Source: Cryobacterium luteum (lineage in GTDB: Bacteria > Actinomycetota > Actinomycetes > Actinomycetales > Microbacteriaceae). Taken from it: 64,000 bases of DNA. The notes under the pieces were generated by a model, which saw nothing but the letters and a program-made list of their open reading frames with translations, had not been told where the DNA came from and did not search any database. Numbering within the stretch: position 1 is the stretch's first letter; each line of letters begins with the position of its first letter. The DNA lies in NCBI RefSeq assembly GCF_900110125.1, contig NZ_FOCN01000003.1, forward strand, positions 124,001 to 188,000, written 5' to 3'. A program made the translations under genes and the position numbers. Shown here in pieces: positions 26,882 through 37,479 of the stretch.

Positions 26882-26986
26882 CCCAGCTTGCCGTCGTTGT
26901 GTTGCGCATGGCGGGCGGGGCCCCATAAACGAACAGCACTGTGACCAGTTACAAGTCTGTTCACCAGAAGTGCAAAAGGAAATTTC

Positions 26987-27238
26987 ATGAAGTCTGACAT
27001 CCACCCCGAGTACGCTGCCGTCGTGTTCCGCGACCTCGCCTCCGGCGCGACCTTCCTGACTCGTTCGACGGTCTCCAGCAAGAAAACCATCGAGTGGGAA
27101 GACGGAACCACATACCCGGTCATCGACGTGGAAATCTCCTCCGAGTCGCACCCGTTCTACACGGGTAAGCAGCGCATCATGGACTCCGCCGGTCGTGTCG
27201 AGAAGTTCAACTCGCGTTACAAGGGCTTCGGCAAATAG
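26987..27238 (+). CDS. rpmE2: Type B 50S ribosomal protein L31
   Basis: The 83-residue product is L31 type B: it starts [17 protein letters not shown], contains HPFYTGKQ, and lacks the zinc-binding CxxC pair of type A L31. Such zinc-free paralogues replace zinc L31 under zinc limitation in many bacteria. AAAGGA lies ahead of the ATG, and a 17-bp terminator hairpin follows. Upstream it has an unusual 15-bp repeat array and an inverted repeat (separate entries). Confidence 0.95.
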   Translation: MKSDIHPEYAAVVFRDLASGATFLTRSTVSSKKTIEWEDGTTYPVIDVEISSESHPFYTGKQRIMDSAGRVEKFNSRYKGFGK

Positions 27239-27253
27239 CACCAGATTTTACAG

Positions 27254-27291
27254 CGAAGAAGGCGACCAGCTCCGGCTGGTCGCCTTCTTCG
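27254..27291. terminator. Bidirectional terminator between rpmE2 and the exonuclease gene
   Basis: A perfect 17-bp stem runs from CGAAGAAGGCGACCAGC (27254-27270) through a TCCG loop to its complement (27275-27291). The two genes are convergent, and the arms begin or end with AAGAAG/CTTCTT, so it can work for both strands. Confidence 0.85.
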
Positions 27292-27311
27292 TATCGATTC
27301 CGCGCAGTGAG

Positions 27312-27998
27312 TTAGCGCAGCGGCCAGGCGGTGTCCGCCAGAAATTCAGGATCGCGGCCGCGTCGGACGTATTCCTGAAAACTTTCCGCCTGCTGGCGGT
27401 ACCAGGTGACCTGCAGAGAATGCATCTCGTCGAGGGTCGTGGGCAGGGCGCCTGCGTGCGCTCGGTGGATCGCCTGAGCGACGCGGCCGGCCGCGATCGC
27501 GTCGGCCCCGGCATCGTGGGCGTCGTCGAGAGCCACGCCGTAGAACGCGCTCGTGACCGCGAGGGTGCGCTTTCCTTTGCGATACTTGTCGACGGCCTTG
27601 TCGATGACCAGTGGATCGACGATCGGACTGGGCGAGGCCAGGGGGGCAATGCCGTAGCGCAGAGCCTCACGGTCGAGCAGGGTGAGGTCGTACGGGGCGT
27701 TATAGGCCACGATGGGCAGACCGTCGCTCAGATGCCCGCGGAGGGCCGTGACGATCTCCGCCACGGCTTCCGACGCGAGGCGGCCGTGCTCCACGGCCTG
27801 CTGGGTGGTGATGCCGTGCACGCCGGTCGCGCCGGCCGGAATGTCGATACCTGGATCGACCAGCCAATCGATGCGCTCAACGGCCGTGCCGCTCGCGTCG
27901 AGAACGGCGACGGTGGCCGACACGATGCGGCAGGTTTCCACGTCGATGCCGGTGGTTTCAAGGTCGAATACGGCGAGGTGATCGCTCCAGGTGCTCAT
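27312..27998 (-). CDS. DnaQ-like 3'-5' exonuclease domain protein
   Basis: The 228-residue protein carries the DEDDh exonuclease core: motif I FDLETTG near residues 11-17, motif II YNAPYDLTLL with the second Asp, and motif III HDAGADA with the catalytic His and Asp. It has a C-terminal extension of about 50 residues with no known motif. The family includes the proofreading epsilon subunit, but this length suits the stand-alone exonucleases common in Actinobacteria. TAGGGT (complement of 28005-28010) lies six bases upstream of the ATG. Confidence 0.87.
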   Translation of the reverse strand: MSTWSDHLAVFDLETTGIDVETCRIVSATVAVLDASGTAVERIDWLVDPGIDIPAGATGVHGITTQQAVEHGRLASEAVAEIVTALRGHLSDGLPIVAYNAPYDLTLLDREALRYGIAPLASPSPIVDPLVIDKAVDKYRKGKRTLAVTSAFYGVALDDAHDAGADAIAAGRVAQAIHRAHAGALPTTLDEMHSLQVTWYRQQAESFQEYVRRGRDPEFLADTAWPLR

Positions 27999-28092
27999 AC
28001 TTCCACCCTAGGGGCGACCACCGACAGGCATCCGCGCCGCCCGCCGGGTACGCCCCAACGGCGTGCGCGGGGCGCAACATCAGAGCTGACGT

Positions 28093-28806
28093 TTAGAGCT
28101 GGATTCGTCTGCTGATGACATTTTCGGCACTCTCGCGCATCGTGTGGTTGCGCGCGCGGGCATCCGCTCGCAGTCGTTTGAAGGCTTCGTCCATGTCGAC
28201 GGAACTGATTTGGGCGATGACGCCCTTGGCCTGTTCGATCAGGATTCGGCTGTTGAGGGCCCGCTGCAGTTGCTCGTTGACGACGGCGTCCTCGCGCACG
28301 GTGCTTTCCTGAAGGATGCTGATGGTCGCGACATCGGCCATGGCCTGTCCGATCGCTGCCTCTTCGGGGGTGACGTCGCCGGTTTCGGTGCGGAACAGAT
28401 TGAGCGCACCGATCGCCCGATGGCGAACCCGCATCGGAATGGCGTGCACCGAACGAAAGCCTTGCGAGAGAGCGGCCGCTTTGAAGTCCGGGTAGGTGTC
28501 GCCGGAGGCGGCGATGTCGCCCATCGTAACGACCTTGCCGGTTAGATAGCAGTCCACGCAGGGGCCGGCACCGGCCTGCTGCTGCAGCGCCTCGACGAGG
28601 TAACTCTCCTCGCTCGTGGACGCTACCACCTGGAGTTCCCCGCTGGGATCGGCCAGGAGTAGACCGGCCGCGGTGGCGTCGAGCAGTTCCACGCACTCCT
28701 CCACCAGGGTGTGCAGTACGTCGAGAACGTCATATTCGCCAACCAAAGTGTCCGTCAACTTCACGAAGGCGGCGCTCACCCGGGAGGCGCGAGTCATGGT
28801 GACCAT
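28093..28806 (-). CDS. GAF-ANTAR domain RNA-binding regulator
   Basis: The 237-residue protein has a GAF domain (about residues 20-155, with DATAAGLLLADP, VPCVDCYLTG-like region and FRSVHAIPMR) and a C-terminal ANTAR domain (SRILIEQAKGVIAQ, DEAFKRLRADARARNHTM). ANTAR proteins bind paired hairpins in mRNA leaders to prevent termination, often under control of the attached sensor domain. Two cysteines in GPCVDCYL could be redox or ligand sensors. It is followed on the same strand by no ANTAR target I could identify; a second ANTAR protein lies directly upstream. Confidence 0.9.
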   Translation of the reverse strand: MVTMTRASRVSAAFVKLTDTLVGEYDVLDVLHTLVEECVELLDATAAGLLLADPSGELQVVASTSEESYLVEALQQQAGAGPCVDCYLTGKVVTMGDIAASGDTYPDFKAAALSQGFRSVHAIPMRVRHRAIGALNLFRTETGDVTPEEAAIGQAMADVATISILQESTVREDAVVNEQLQRALNSRILIEQAKGVIAQISSVDMDEAFKRLRADARARNHTMRESAENVISRRIQL

Positions 28807-28833
28807 CAGTGATTCTGTGACCTTTCTAAATTT

Positions 28834-29523
28834 TCAATCATTTACCGGTGAAAAGTGCAGCCGTCTGGCGACCACGTCACCCGCGATCGTGCGTACCGTC
28901 TTGCCGTGGGAGAAGGCGTGCGCGCGAAGCACGAGCAGAGCATCCGTTGCTGTGATGTTCATCTGCACCAGCACCATGCCGGTCGCCTGGTGAATTTCCC
29001 GCCGCGACAGGGGCGATGCCGTGGAGGCCAAACCAGCGTCTCCGACGGCCGGTGACTCCTGCACGCAAAGCAGGCGATCGAGCAGGTTCCAGGCCGTCTT
29101 ATTGGCCAGCACTAAGGCTCTGGCCCGGTCCGTGCGATCCAGTACCCCCGGCGTTCGGCTGTACAACTCGACAATTCCGACATCGAGTGCGCCGAGAGTG
29201 AGCGGAAAGACGTAGAGCGCTTCGACGACGGTGTCCATCAGTGCCGTGGAGAAGACCGGCCACAGCGGGTGAGCCCCCTCACGTACCCGGGGTTCCAACA
29301 CGGGAAGTCTGGTGCGCGCCGCCACCCACCGCGGGCCCTCGCCCAGGTCGAACTGCAGTTCATCCAGGCGAGCGGCGAGGTTGTCGGTGGCGCAGACGAC
29401 GGTTTCGGGGACTGCGCCACCGAAAACTGACACGGCAGCACCGTCGACCGGTAGGGAGGAGAGAAAATGGGCACACAGCGCCGTGTCCTCGACTCCGCCG
29501 TCTGAACTCGACCATGCTGCCAT
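28834..29523 (-). CDS. GAF-like/ANTAR domain regulator
   Basis: The 229-residue protein has a degenerate GAF-like domain (about 1-150; ends LYVFPLTLGALDVGIVELY) and a C-terminal ANTAR domain with SRREIHQATGMVLVQMNI and VLRAHAFSHGKTVRTIAGDV. It precedes the other GAF-ANTAR gene by 27 bp on the same strand, so the two probably share a transcript. CCGGAGGCC gives a good ribosome site seven bases before the ATG. Targets are unknown; treS lies upstream on the same strand but is convergent in no sense, being separated by 128 bp with its own direction. Confidence 0.87.
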   Translation of the reverse strand: MAAWSSSDGGVEDTALCAHFLSSLPVDGAAVSVFGGAVPETVVCATDNLAARLDELQFDLGEGPRWVAARTRLPVLEPRVREGAHPLWPVFSTALMDTVVEALYVFPLTLGALDVGIVELYSRTPGVLDRTDRARALVLANKTAWNLLDRLLCVQESPAVGDAGLASTASPLSRREIHQATGMVLVQMNITATDALLVLRAHAFSHGKTVRTIAGDVVARRLHFSPVND

Positions 29524-29564
29524 CGACCGGCCTCCGGACCCTGGGCGATTGCTTCGTTAGCCCA

Positions 29565-29593
29565 AGAATACGTCTGCTGGGAGCCGTAATAAA
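29565..29593 (-). promoter_or_regulatory. Promoter of the GAF-ANTAR gene pair
   Basis: On the reverse strand, TATTCT (29565-29570) with TTTATT 17 bp further upstream (29588-29593) makes a plausible housekeeping promoter 42 bp before the first ANTAR gene's start. Confidence 0.45.
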
Positions 29594-29651
29594 GAGAAAA
29601 GTTGAGTGATTTCGCACCCGCGGTCATCGCCGCCCGCTGGCGCTCCTGACG

Positions 29652-31349
<1,698 letters not shown>

Positions 31350-31465
31350 GGCAGTCCTTCCGTCCCCGCGAAGGGCTCTCTCGATGCAGATAGTGGCTCG
31401 AGTCTAGATCGACCACCCCGGTGCACGTCCAGCCTTGCGCAAGTCTCGCGCCTAAACTAGGTCCG

Positions 31466-32401
31466 ATGATCGTTTCTTCTCCCTACGACAAGCTCCTGCA
31501 GAGCCTCCCGGTGCGCGAGCTCACCGCATCCGTTCCCGGCATCGAACGCCGGGCGAGTGACACGCGGTACTGGGAGTACGGCGATCCGGCTGCGACCACC
31601 ACGCTGGTGCTGGTGCACGGCTTTCGAGGCGATCACCACGGCCTGCAGCTGGTCGTGGCCGAGATGCTCGGCGACGCCACAAGCTCACCCGACCTGCGCA
31701 TCGTGGCACCCGACCTGCCCGGATTCGGCCAGTCTGCTCCATTTCGGGATGGCACACATTCCCTGTCGGCCTACGTCGGCTGGCTACAGGACTTCCTTCG
31801 GGTACTGGCCCCGACCGGTCGGGTGGTCGTGCTGGGCCATTCCTTCGGTTCGATCGTGGTCGCTGCCGCCGTCGCCGACAAACTGGCGGTCGACGAGGTC
31901 ATCCTGGTCAACCCGATCGCCGCTCCGGCACTGTCCGGGCCGCGCGGCATACTGACCCGTCTGGCTGTTTTCTACTACTGGGCCGCTGCGACCTTGCCGG
32001 AGCGCTGGGGTTATGCGCTGCTGCAAAACCGTGCCATCGTGCGCGTCATGAGCGTGAGCATGGCCAAGACTCATGATGCGCAGCTACGGCGCTGGATTCA
32101 CAATCAGCACGACCGTTACTTCAGTGCTTTCGCCAATCGTCAGGTCGTGATGGCCGCCTTCACCGCCTCGGTCAGCCACGACGTGAGCGAATTCGCCGCA
32201 CAGATTCGACAACCGACGCTGCTGATCGCCGCCGATAAAGATGACATCACACCCCTGGCCGCCCAGTACCGGTTGAAAACGTTGTTTCCCAACGCGACGC
32301 TGCGGGTCATCGAGAATGTCGGCCACCTTATCCACTACGAAAAACCGAAACCGGCTGCAGCCTGCATTCGGGATTTCCTCGCGGCGGAGCGACCGCTGTG
32401 A
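31466..32401 (+). CDS. Alpha/beta hydrolase
   Basis: The 311-residue protein has an alpha/beta hydrolase fold: LVLVHGFRGDHHG as the oxyanion region near residues 47-59, the nucleophile elbow GHSFGSIVV (Ser), DKDDITPLAAQ with the acidic residue, and NVGHLIHYEKP with the catalytic histidine. Substrate is unknown. TAAACT (31453-31458) ends seven bases before the chosen ATG and the longer frame adds only a low-complexity leader. Its stop overlaps the next gene by 4 bp. Confidence 0.85.
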   Translation: MIVSSPYDKLLQSLPVRELTASVPGIERRASDTRYWEYGDPAATTTLVLVHGFRGDHHGLQLVVAEMLGDATSSPDLRIVAPDLPGFGQSAPFRDGTHSLSAYVGWLQDFLRVLAPTGRVVVLGHSFGSIVVAAAVADKLAVDEVILVNPIAAPALSGPRGILTRLAVFYYWAAATLPERWGYALLQNRAIVRVMSVSMAKTHDAQLRRWIHNQHDRYFSAFANRQVVMAAFTASVSHDVSEFAAQIRQPTLLIAADKDDITPLAAQYRLKTLFPNATLRVIENVGHLIHYEKPKPAAACIRDFLAAERPL

Positions 32402-33471
32402 GGATTGTCGTCGACTGCCGTTATGTGCGCCTCGATCAACACGACGGCATCAGCCGCTACACGGCGGGGCTGGTCACCGAACTGGGCCGCCTGCATCCGC
32501 TCATCATGTTGATCAGCGATCATCGCCAGCTGAAGATGCTTCCGGCTCTGCCCTGGCAGTTGGTGCGCGCACCGACCAGCCTGTTCGAACCGCTCGTCGC
32601 GCTGTCGGTCAATCGGCTGAAACCCGACGTCGTCTTCAGCCCCATGCAGACGATGGGGTCCTGGGGCCGCAAGTATCGGTTGTTCCTGACCGTGCACGAC
32701 CTGATCTACTACCGTAACCGCACACCGCCGCGCGATCTGGCCCCGTTCATCCGCCTGCTCTGGCGGGCCTACCACCTGTCCTGGTGGCCACAACGGATGC
32801 TGCTGAACGGCGCCGACGGCGTCGTGACGGTCTCCGAGACCACGCGTTCACTGATCAGGGAACACCACCTGACGCGGCGGCCCGTCACCGTGGTGCCCAA
32901 CGCCGCCGATCCCGCACCGGGTCTGCCCGGTCACCGGAGCATTCCGGAAACGACCCGACTGATCTACATGGGTTCCTTCATGCCGTACAAGAACCTCGAC
33001 ACGCTCGTTCTGGCCCTGGCCGACCTGCCGGACTACGAACTGCATCTGCTCAGTCGGGTGACGTCGACCGAACGGGACCGGCTCGGCCGGCTGGCACCCC
33101 AGGCCCGCCTCGTCTTCCACGACGGGGTCAGCGATGAGCAATATCACCGGCTGTTGCGCTCGGCGACCGCGCTTGTGACCGCTTCGCTCGATGAAGGCTT
33201 CGGAATTCCGTTGGTTGAGGCGATGAGCCTGGGAATCCCAGTCATCGTCAGCGACATTCCGATCTTTCGGGAGATCGGTGGCGATGCCGCGCTGTACTTC
33301 GATCCGAGGAGTGCGGATGCACTCGCTGGAGCGGTGCATCAGTTGGCAGCCCCGGGGGAGTGGGCTGCCCGTTCGGCTCGATCGATCGACCAGGCTACCC
33401 GTTTCACCTGGCAAGCCTCGGCTCGAACCCTGCTCGGGGTGCTCGAGGGAACCGTTTCGACGACTCCGTAG
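32398..33471 (+). CDS. GT4 glycosyltransferase
   Basis: The 357-residue GT-B enzyme starts VVDCRYVRLDQHDGISRYT, has SETTRSLIRE in the mid-region, the donor-side motif GSFMPYKNLDTLVLALADL, and DEGFGIPLVEAMSLGIPVIV near residue 265. This is the pattern of mannosyl- or rhamnosyltransferases of cell-envelope polymers, but donor and acceptor cannot be told. It begins with GTG overlapping the hydrolase stop by 4 bp, so the two are co-translated. Confidence 0.87.
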   Translation: MRIVVDCRYVRLDQHDGISRYTAGLVTELGRLHPLIMLISDHRQLKMLPALPWQLVRAPTSLFEPLVALSVNRLKPDVVFSPMQTMGSWGRKYRLFLTVHDLIYYRNRTPPRDLAPFIRLLWRAYHLSWWPQRMLLNGADGVVTVSETTRSLIREHHLTRRPVTVVPNAADPAPGLPGHRSIPETTRLIYMGSFMPYKNLDTLVLALADLPDYELHLLSRVTSTERDRLGRLAPQARLVFHDGVSDEQYHRLLRSATALVTASLDEGFGIPLVEAMSLGIPVIVSDIPIFREIGGDAALYFDPRSADALAGAVHQLAAPGEWAARSARSIDQATRFTWQASARTLLGVLEGTVSTTP

Positions 33472-33550
33472 CTGCGATTCACGCCGCTCGGGAGCTGCGC
33501 CGCTGCGCGGGACGCGCAATTCGCGCGCAACGGCGCAGGTCGAGCGCCTT

Positions 33551-33614
33551 GCGTCGCGCTGGAGTTGTGTCCAGCCCCATTCTCCCGCGCATTGGCGCAA
33601 GTCCAGCGTGACGC
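33551..33614. other. Large intergenic inverted repeat (21-bp stem)
   Basis: Bases 33551-33571 pair with 33594-33614 with one mismatch and three G-U pairs around a 22-nt loop. It lies in the 170-bp gap between the convergent glycosyltransferase and phosphatase genes. It could end transcripts, stabilise a 3' end or be a small structured RNA; the stem is much longer than a usual terminator and lacks a U-run. Confidence 0.7.
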
Positions 33615-33641
33615 GCGGCATCCGTGCGGTGGGGTGCCGGG

Positions 33642-34295
33642 TTAGAGTACGGGCGACGCTGGAAAATCGCCACGATCTCCCGGCAGGCGAGTCGTCGCAT
33701 CGAAATGCGTCAGCAGTAGCTGATCGTTTTGCCACCGAAAATCGTGCACAGACCCGTTGGCGATGAATTCACCGTGCCTCGGCCGGTCACCCGCGGTAAC
33801 GTGACGCAGCAGGGTGCCGATGATCCCGCCGTGGCTGAGCACAAGCACGCGCTGGCCCGCCCGCCCATCGGCAAGCGCAGCAAGGGCCACAAGCACGCGA
33901 TCAACGACGTCTCGCCGAGTTTCCAGCCCGGGAACGGCCACACCATCGGGAAAGCGAAGCTGACGTTCAGCGAAGGTGAGTCCCTCAATGGCACCGTGGT
34001 GGCGTTCGGTGAGCGCGGCAACGACCTGTGGATCGTTCAGGCCAAGCTCAGCGGCAATGATCCGAGCAGATTCTGCCGCACGCAGCAGCGGGCTGGTCAC
34101 GATGACATCCCAGCGCCGGCCGGCAAGGCGCATCGCTGCGGCGACGGCCTCTGCTCGCCCCGTGGCGTTCAGGGGAATGTCTGTGCTGCCCTGAATTCGA
34201 TGGTGCAGGTTCCAGTCCGTCTGGCCATGGCGCACGATGGAGAACGATGTCGTCGCCGGTTCACCCTCGACCGTGGTGATTCGCTCCGTGAACAA
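33642..34295 (-). CDS. Histidine phosphatase family protein
   Basis: The 217-residue phosphoglycerate mutase-like enzyme has the RHG motif (IVRHGQTDWN, near residue 22) with the nucleophilic histidine, the glutamate-containing ALTERHHGAIEG and the second histidine in VLSHGGIIG. Substrate is unknown. The best start is TTG at 34295 with a weak ribosome site; no ATG or GTG lies earlier than the RHG. It is separated from the sirtuin gene by only 6 bp, so they are co-transcribed. Confidence 0.85.
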   Translation of the reverse strand: MFTERITTVEGEPATTSFSIVRHGQTDWNLHHRIQGSTDIPLNATGRAEAVAAAMRLAGRRWDVIVTSPLLRAAESARIIAAELGLNDPQVVAALTERHHGAIEGLTFAERQLRFPDGVAVPGLETRRDVVDRVLVALAALADGRAGQRVLVLSHGGIIGTLLRHVTAGDRPRHGEFIANGSVHDFRWQNDQLLLTHFDATTRLPGDRGDFPASPVL

Positions 34296-34301
34296 ACGGG
34301 G

Positions 34302-35225
34302 TCAGCCCAGCAGTCGGGCGGCCAGGGCAGCGAGGGTTTCGGAGGTGCCGGCCTCGAGTTTGTGCAGGGCGCGCCCATCACCCTTGGTCACCCCACGGTT
34401 GATCACGATGATGGGCAGCTTGCGCCGACGAGCCTGCTCCACCAGCCGAATACCAGAATTCACGGCCAGCGACGATCCAGCCACGATGAGGGCGTCGGAA
34501 CCCGAAATCAAAGCGGATGCCTCCAGAAACGTTTCCGTGGGAACGAGCTCACCGAAGAAGACGACATTGGGCTTGAGCATGCCGCCGCAGACGGTGCAGT
34601 CAGGCACGACGAAGTCATCGATGTTTCCCACATCGGCATCGCCGTCGGGGGCGATCTGAATGCTCTCCGGGTTGCGCAGCACCGGGTTGTCGGTCTCGAG
34701 GCGAGCGGCGATACTGTCGCGCCCGAACGCCTGACCGCAGGCCAGACAGATGACCCGGTCGAGGGATCCGTGCAGCTCGACCACATGGAGCGACCCGGCG
34801 CGGGTGTGCAGGCCGTCGACATTTTGGGTGATGACCCCGGCGATAGCGCCGGCGCTCTCCAACTGCACCAAAGATCGGTGTCCCAGGTTGGGTTCGGCCC
34901 GGTGGAAAACCCGCCAGCCCAGGTGGCTTCCGGCCCAGTAGCGTTTACGGGATCGTTCGTCGGCGACGAAGGTTTGAAAAGTCATCGGGGTGCGCGTCGG
35001 CGCACCCTCGCCGCGATAGTCCGGAATACCGGAATCCGTACTGAGACCGGCTCCGGTGAGCACTGCGGCACGTTTGCCGCGCAGCAACGTCGCGACGGCA
35101 TCCACTGCGCGCTCGGAATCGAGGGCAAGCGCCGAGGCGAGCGCGGCGGCGGTATCGGGAGCGTCAGACGGTTCGAGCGCATCGACCAGTACCGTGTCGC
35201 GGGGCGAAGCCGAGTCGGCAGTCAT
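34302..35225 (-). CDS. Sir2-family NAD-dependent deacetylase
   Basis: The 307-residue sirtuin removes acyl groups from lysines using NAD+. Visible are GAGLSTDSGIPDYRG near residues 58-72, TQNVDGLH with the catalytic-region His, and two zinc Cys pairs (CLAC and CTVC). PNVVFFGE follows in family order. The extra 50 residues at the N terminus are Ala-rich and probably flexible. GAAAGGAG lies just upstream of the ATG. It is divergent from the methyltransferase gene and precedes a phosphatase gene in the same operon. Confidence 0.92.
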   Translation of the reverse strand: MTADSASPRDTVLVDALEPSDAPDTAAALASALALDSERAVDAVATLLRGKRAAVLTGAGLSTDSGIPDYRGEGAPTRTPMTFQTFVADERSRKRYWAGSHLGWRVFHRAEPNLGHRSLVQLESAGAIAGVITQNVDGLHTRAGSLHVVELHGSLDRVICLACGQAFGRDSIAARLETDNPVLRNPESIQIAPDGDADVGNIDDFVVPDCTVCGGMLKPNVVFFGELVPTETFLEASALISGSDALIVAGSSLAVNSGIRLVEQARRRKLPIIVINRGVTKGDGRALHKLEAGTSETLAALAARLLG

Positions 35226-35355
35226 CGGCGCTCCTTTCGGGCCAAGGCGAATACGAACTATTGCTCGCCCCTTGATTCTAAACTCGTCTGTTTTCCTGTT
35301 TGACTACCCACCTGTCAGGCTTGGTCTAAACACTCATCTCGAAAGGCATGTTTTC

Positions 35356-36213
35356 GTGCAGATCACCCGCATTACCGACCTGTCCACTGCGGGTCTCGCC
35401 GATTATTCGCGTTTGACCGATGTTGCCCTCCGTCGGGTTCTGGAACCGGCCGGCGGTCTGTACATCGCCGAGTCGCCCAAGGTCATCGCCCGGGCGTTGA
35501 ACGCCGGGCATCGGCCCCGCTCCCTGCTCATTCAGGAACAGTGGATGCCCGATGCCGAGCGACTGCTCGTCGACTGGCCGGACGTGCCGGTCTACGTCGG
35601 TGAGGCGAGCGTGCTGGAACAGCTGACCGGCTACAACCTGCACCGGGGCGCCCTCGCCGCCATGCACCGGCCAGCGCTCGAGCCGGTCGAGGCGCTCCTG
35701 ACCGACGCCCGCCGTATTGTGATCCTGGAAGACATCGTGGACCACACCAACGTCGGTGCGATATTTCGATCCGTGGCCGGGCTCGGTGCCGACGCGGTGC
35801 TGATCACCCCGCGTTGCGCAGACCCGCTCTATCGACGCAGCGTGCGCGTGAGCATGGGCACCGTGCTTCAGGTGCCGTGGACCCGCCTGCCGGAATGGAG
35901 CGTTGCCACCCCGCTGTTGCACGCGGCCGGCTTCCACCTGGCGGCCCTGGCGCTTTCCGACGCAGCGGTGTCGCTCGACGTGTTCGCCGAGGCGCCACCC
36001 GAGCGACTCGCGATCATCCTCGGTGCCGAAGGCGACGGGCTCAGCCAGCACGCCCTGGCTGCCTCCGACACGGTGGTGACCATACCGATGCTGCACGGTG
36101 TGGATTCGCTTAACGTGGCATCCGCGAGTGCCGTCGCGCTCTACGCCCTACGCTCTGCGCATTCGTTCGTGACGTCGGCGGGCCCGATGAACGACGCGAA
36201 GAAGTTAGGCTGA
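35356..36213 (+). CDS. TrmH/SpoU-family RNA 2'-O-methyltransferase
   Basis: The 285-residue SPOUT methyltransferase begins [20 protein letters not shown] and has the N-terminal substrate-binding domain, then motif 1 with LEDIVDHTNVGAIFRS near residue 117, motif 2 LILGAEGDGLS, and motif 3 IPMLHGVDSLNVASASAVA, which form the knotted SAM-binding site. RNA target (rRNA or tRNA position) is not known. I chose the GTG at 35356 with GAAAGG at 35341-35346; a longer frame through the sirtuin promoter is rejected. Confidence 0.9.
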   Translation: MQITRITDLSTAGLADYSRLTDVALRRVLEPAGGLYIAESPKVIARALNAGHRPRSLLIQEQWMPDAERLLVDWPDVPVYVGEASVLEQLTGYNLHRGALAAMHRPALEPVEALLTDARRIVILEDIVDHTNVGAIFRSVAGLGADAVLITPRCADPLYRRSVRVSMGTVLQVPWTRLPEWSVATPLLHAAGFHLAALALSDAAVSLDVFAEAPPERLAIILGAEGDGLSQHALAASDTVVTIPMLHGVDSLNVASASAVALYALRSAHSFVTSAGPMNDAKKLG

Positions 36214-36217
36214 ACGG

Positions 36218-37459
36218 ATGTCTCCCTCCCGTCGCGTAGTCCTCCAACGTCGGCGACTGGCCGTCTTCAGCGTTGTTCTCTTGGTGCTGGGCGGCGTCGG
36301 ATATGTCGGCGCCACCACTCTGGCTCCCGTACCCGTGAGCGCCGCGGCCCTCGTGCAGCCCGCCGACCTCACCCAGCCGATGGCCGCCCCGACCTGGCCG
36401 TCCTTCGGTGCGAGCGCCATCGGCGCTGTCGGTCTTCCCGGCGTGTTGGCGTCGAGCGGCGCGCAGGACACGGTGCCGATTGCGAGTATCACCAAAATGG
36501 TCACCGCACTCGTCATCCTCGATGCGAAGCCGCTCGGTGCCGGCGAGGCTGGGCCCGACATCACGTTCACCGACGCCGACGTGGACATCTACTACGACGT
36601 GATCGCCGAAAACGGTTCGGTGGCTCCCGTCGTGTCCGGAATGGTGCTCACCCAGCGGGAGGCATTCGAGGCGATGCTGCTGCCGTCGGCCAACAACTAT
36701 GCGGCGTCCCTCGCGGTGTGGGCCTACGGATCCATCGACAACTACCTGGCAGCGGCGAAGGCCTGGCTGGCTGACAATTCGCTGGACCAGACCAGTGTCG
36801 CCGACACCAGCGGCCTTTCCTCGTCGAGCGTGAGCAGTCCGGCTGACCTCGTGGAAATCGGCAAGCTCGTCGTCGGCCACCCGGCCCTCGCCGAGATCGT
36901 GGCCCTTCCTGCGGCGGTCCTGCCCGTCATCGGCACCATCACCAACACCAACAAGCTGCTCGGCCGTGATGGCGTCGACGGCATCAAGACGGGAACGACG
37001 GATGTGGCCGGCGCCTGCCTGTTGTTCTCGACCGACTTCACCGTCGGAACCACCACGGTCACCGTTGTCGGCGTGGTGCTGGACGGTGAAACGCACTCCG
37101 AGCTCAATTCTGCGATTTCCGCGCTGATCACGAGCGTGCAGCCCGGGTTTCACGAGGTCGCGCTGGTTGAAGCCGGTGCCGTGTTCGGCAGTTACACGAC
37201 CGAGTGGGGCGACGTGAGTGACATCGTCGCCGAGCGGGCGGCATCCGTTCTGGTCTGGTCGGACTCACCGATCAGCGGCGCCGCGGCGGCCGCCGACGTG
37301 CAGCTCGCCCGGGCCGGCGACGAGGTGGGGGACGTGTCGTTCACGATCGGGACCGGAACGCCGACGACGGTGACCGTGCCGCTCGAACTGCACCGGGGCC
37401 TGACCGATCCCGGCCCAGCTTGGCGCATGGGGCACCCGGGCGAACTCGCGGCGGGCTGA
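36218..37459 (+). CDS. D-alanyl-D-alanine carboxypeptidase (PBP5-like)
   Basis: The 413-residue penicillin-binding protein trims the terminal D-Ala from peptidoglycan stems. It has one N-terminal hydrophobic segment (LAVFSVVLLVLGGVGYVGA) as an uncleaved anchor or signal, then the SxxK motif SITKMV (nucleophilic Ser), SAN in LLPSANNYAAS, and KTG in GIKTGTTDVAG. The C-terminal part lacks the usual long beta domain of PBP5. TAGGCT (36206-36211) lies six bases before the ATG, so it may be transcribed from its own promoter right after the methyltransferase stop. Confidence 0.88.
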   Translation: MSPSRRVVLQRRRLAVFSVVLLVLGGVGYVGATTLAPVPVSAAALVQPADLTQPMAAPTWPSFGASAIGAVGLPGVLASSGAQDTVPIASITKMVTALVILDAKPLGAGEAGPDITFTDADVDIYYDVIAENGSVAPVVSGMVLTQREAFEAMLLPSANNYAASLAVWAYGSIDNYLAAAKAWLADNSLDQTSVADTSGLSSSSVSSPADLVEIGKLVVGHPALAEIVALPAAVLPVIGTITNTNKLLGRDGVDGIKTGTTDVAGACLLFSTDFTVGTTTVTVVGVVLDGETHSELNSAISALITSVQPGFHEVALVEAGAVFGSYTTEWGDVSDIVAERAASVLVWSDSPISGAAAAADVQLARAGDEVGDVSFTIGTGTPTTVTVPLELHRGLTDPGPAWRMGHPGELAAG

Positions 37460-37479
37460 CGCTCAGAGCGACCTGCCGG

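Noticed and set aside
26780-26986. Zur box controlling rpmE2
   Set aside because: Known for type B L31 genes, but no sequence resembling the actinobacterial Zur palindrome was seen here.
35056-35355. N-terminal extension of the SPOUT methyltransferase
   Set aside because: It would be antisense to the sirtuin gene and lacks a ribosome site; the GTG at 35356 with GAAAGG fits the family.
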